Positions 15,337 through 16,172 of a DNA stretch of 16,172 bases are shown here, one piece after another. The stretch comes from Campylobacteraceae bacterium (lineage in GTDB: Bacteria; Campylobacterota; Campylobacteria; Campylobacterales; Campylobacteraceae). The DNA is taken from positions 1 through 16,172 of the forward strand of contig JAIRKW010000128.1 of NCBI GenBank assembly GCA_031259875.1, in the 5' to 3' direction. The notes beneath the pieces were generated by a model that saw nothing but the letters and a program-made list of their open reading frames with translations, ran no database searches and was not told the DNA's origin. Numbering within the stretch: the stretch's first letter is position 1; the number at the start of each line of letters is the position of its first letter. The translations under genes were made by a program, and so were the position numbers.

Positions 15337-15768
15337 ATGAGCGTTACTAAGATTGTAAAACCAAACGAGGTTGTTAGAAATTGGGTCTTGATAGACGCAA
15401 AAGGACAACGATTCGGGCGTGTTTTAACTGAAGTCGCGACACTGCTTCGCGGTAAACACAAACCATCATTTACTCCAAATGTAGATTGCGGCGATTTTGT
15501 TGTGATTATAAATGCTTCGCTGACAGATTTCAGCGGCAAAAAAGTTGATACCAAACTCTACCATAGACACAGCGGATATTTTGGAAGTACAAAAAGCGAA
15601 AAGCTTGGCGAACTGCTTGAAAAAAATCCTGTAAAATTATATAAAATTGCAGTACGCGGCATGCTTCCGAAAACTGTTTTGGGCAAAGCTATGCTCAAAA
15701 AACTTAAAGTTTACGCACTTGGCGAGCATCCTCATACAGCACAATTCGGCAAAACGGAAGGAAAATAA
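15337..15768 (+). CDS. rplM: 50S ribosomal protein L13
   Basis: This 143-residue protein is a complete L13, one of the early-assembling proteins that bind 23S rRNA in the large subunit. Visible signatures are VVRNWVLIDAKGQRFGR, the LLRGKHKPSFTPNVDCGDFV region, KLYHRHSGYFG, and the C-terminal AVRGMLPKTVLGKAMLKKLK followed by YALGEHPHTAQ. AAAGG (15325-15329) lies seven bases before the ATG. The next gene, rpsI, begins two bases after the stop; this pairing is conserved in most bacteria. Confidence 0.98.
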   Translation: MSVTKIVKPNEVVRNWVLIDAKGQRFGRVLTEVATLLRGKHKPSFTPNVDCGDFVVIINASLTDFSGKKVDTKLYHRHSGYFGSTKSEKLGELLEKNPVKLYKIAVRGMLPKTVLGKAMLKKLKVYALGEHPHTAQFGKTEGK

Positions 15769-15770
15769 TT

Positions 15771-16160
15771 ATGGCAACAGTTTACGCAACAGGTAAAAGA
15801 AAGTCAGCGGTCGCTAAAGTCAGAATAAAAACAGGCAAAGGCGGAATTATCGTAAATGGTGTTGATTTGAACACTTGGCTTGGCGGACACGAGGCTATCA
15901 AACTTAAAGTTATACAGCCGCTTTTGCTTACAAAACAAGAGTCTTTGATGGAAGTAAATGCTGTTATAACAGGCGGCGGATACTCTGCTCAAGCCGAAGC
16001 TTTACGCCACGGTATAGCTAAAGCACTTGCAAACATGGATGCTGATTTCAGAGCTATCTTAAAACCAAAAGGACTTTTAACAAGAGATTCAAGAGTTGTA
16101 GAGAGAAAGAAATTCGGCAGACACAAAGCACGACGTTCTCCTCAATTTTCAAAACGTTAA
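15771..16160 (+). CDS. rpsI: 30S ribosomal protein S9
   Basis: This 129-residue protein is a complete S9 of the small ribosomal subunit; its C-terminal tail reaches the P-site tRNA. The start ATVYATGKRKSAVAKVR, the GGGYSAQAEALRHGIAKAL segment, the KGLLTRDSRVVERKK stretch and the conserved terminal KARRSPQFSKR are all present. A GGAAGGA Shine-Dalgarno overlaps the last codons of rplM. Only 12 bases follow the stop, so the end of the operon is outside the window. Confidence 0.98.
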   Translation: MATVYATGKRKSAVAKVRIKTGKGGIIVNGVDLNTWLGGHEAIKLKVIQPLLLTKQESLMEVNAVITGGGYSAQAEALRHGIAKALANMDADFRAILKPKGLLTRDSRVVERKKFGRHKARRSPQFSKR

Positions 16161-16172
16161 TCAAAATATTCT

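Noticed and set aside
1..16172. CRISPR arrays, insertion sequences, prophage, tRNA genes or a horizontally acquired island
   Set aside because: I saw no regularly spaced repeats, transposase motifs, tRNA-like cloverleaf or abrupt change in composition; the recognised content is core metabolism, respiration, repair and translation.

Overview
The window looks like a chromosomal segment of a free-living Campylobacterota (epsilonproteobacterial) organism, perhaps Sulfurimonas-like. The grounds are the low G+C content, the TAnAAT-type -10 boxes without a clear -35, the ccoN-ccoO-ccoQ-ccoP gene order followed by a DUF4006-type gene, the short AddAB proteins, and a HQWRQPL-type sensor kinase. The genus is a guess. 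All recognised genes lie on the + strand, and I see no mobile element, CRISPR array, tRNA or rRNA.

Layout. (1) 1-333: the C-terminal end of purA, followed by a hairpin terminator. (2) 334-996: a 663-bp AT-rich gap without a convincing gene, holding only two short overlapping frames that may be a decayed ORF. (3) 997-5271: a tightly packed probable operon of a DUF507 gene, carA, a DsbD_2/TauE-SafE-like membrane protein, a PAS histidine kinase and an OmpR/PhoB-type response regulator. (4) 5272-5440: a regulatory region with a clear -10 box, phased TTAA boxes and TGTGA repeats. (5) 5441-10184: the cbb3 cytochrome c oxidase operon ccoN-ccoO-ccoQ-ccoP, a DUF4006 gene, a 33-codon membrane microprotein, a TPM-domain-like gene and a fixH/ccoH-like gene. 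(6) 10237-15266: addB-addA, the double-strand-break repair nuclease-helicase. (7) 15337-16160: rplM-rpsI, ribosomal proteins L13 and S9.

How they work together. CcoN carries the heme b/b3-CuB oxygen-reducing site. CcoO (one c heme) and CcoP (two c hemes) feed it electrons, and CcoQ and the downstream membrane proteins are probably accessory or assembly factors. The two-component system and the cysteine-bearing DsbD_2-like protein immediately upstream are plausible partners in regulation and copper supply, but this rests on position only. AddAB and the ribosomal genes are ordinary housekeeping neighbours.

The most interesting items are the 33-aa single-span protein inside the cco operon, which has a strong Shine-Dalgarno and is coupled to its neighbours; the uninterrupted G8 tract inside addB, which could be phase-variable; and the candidate response-regulator boxes upstream of ccoN.
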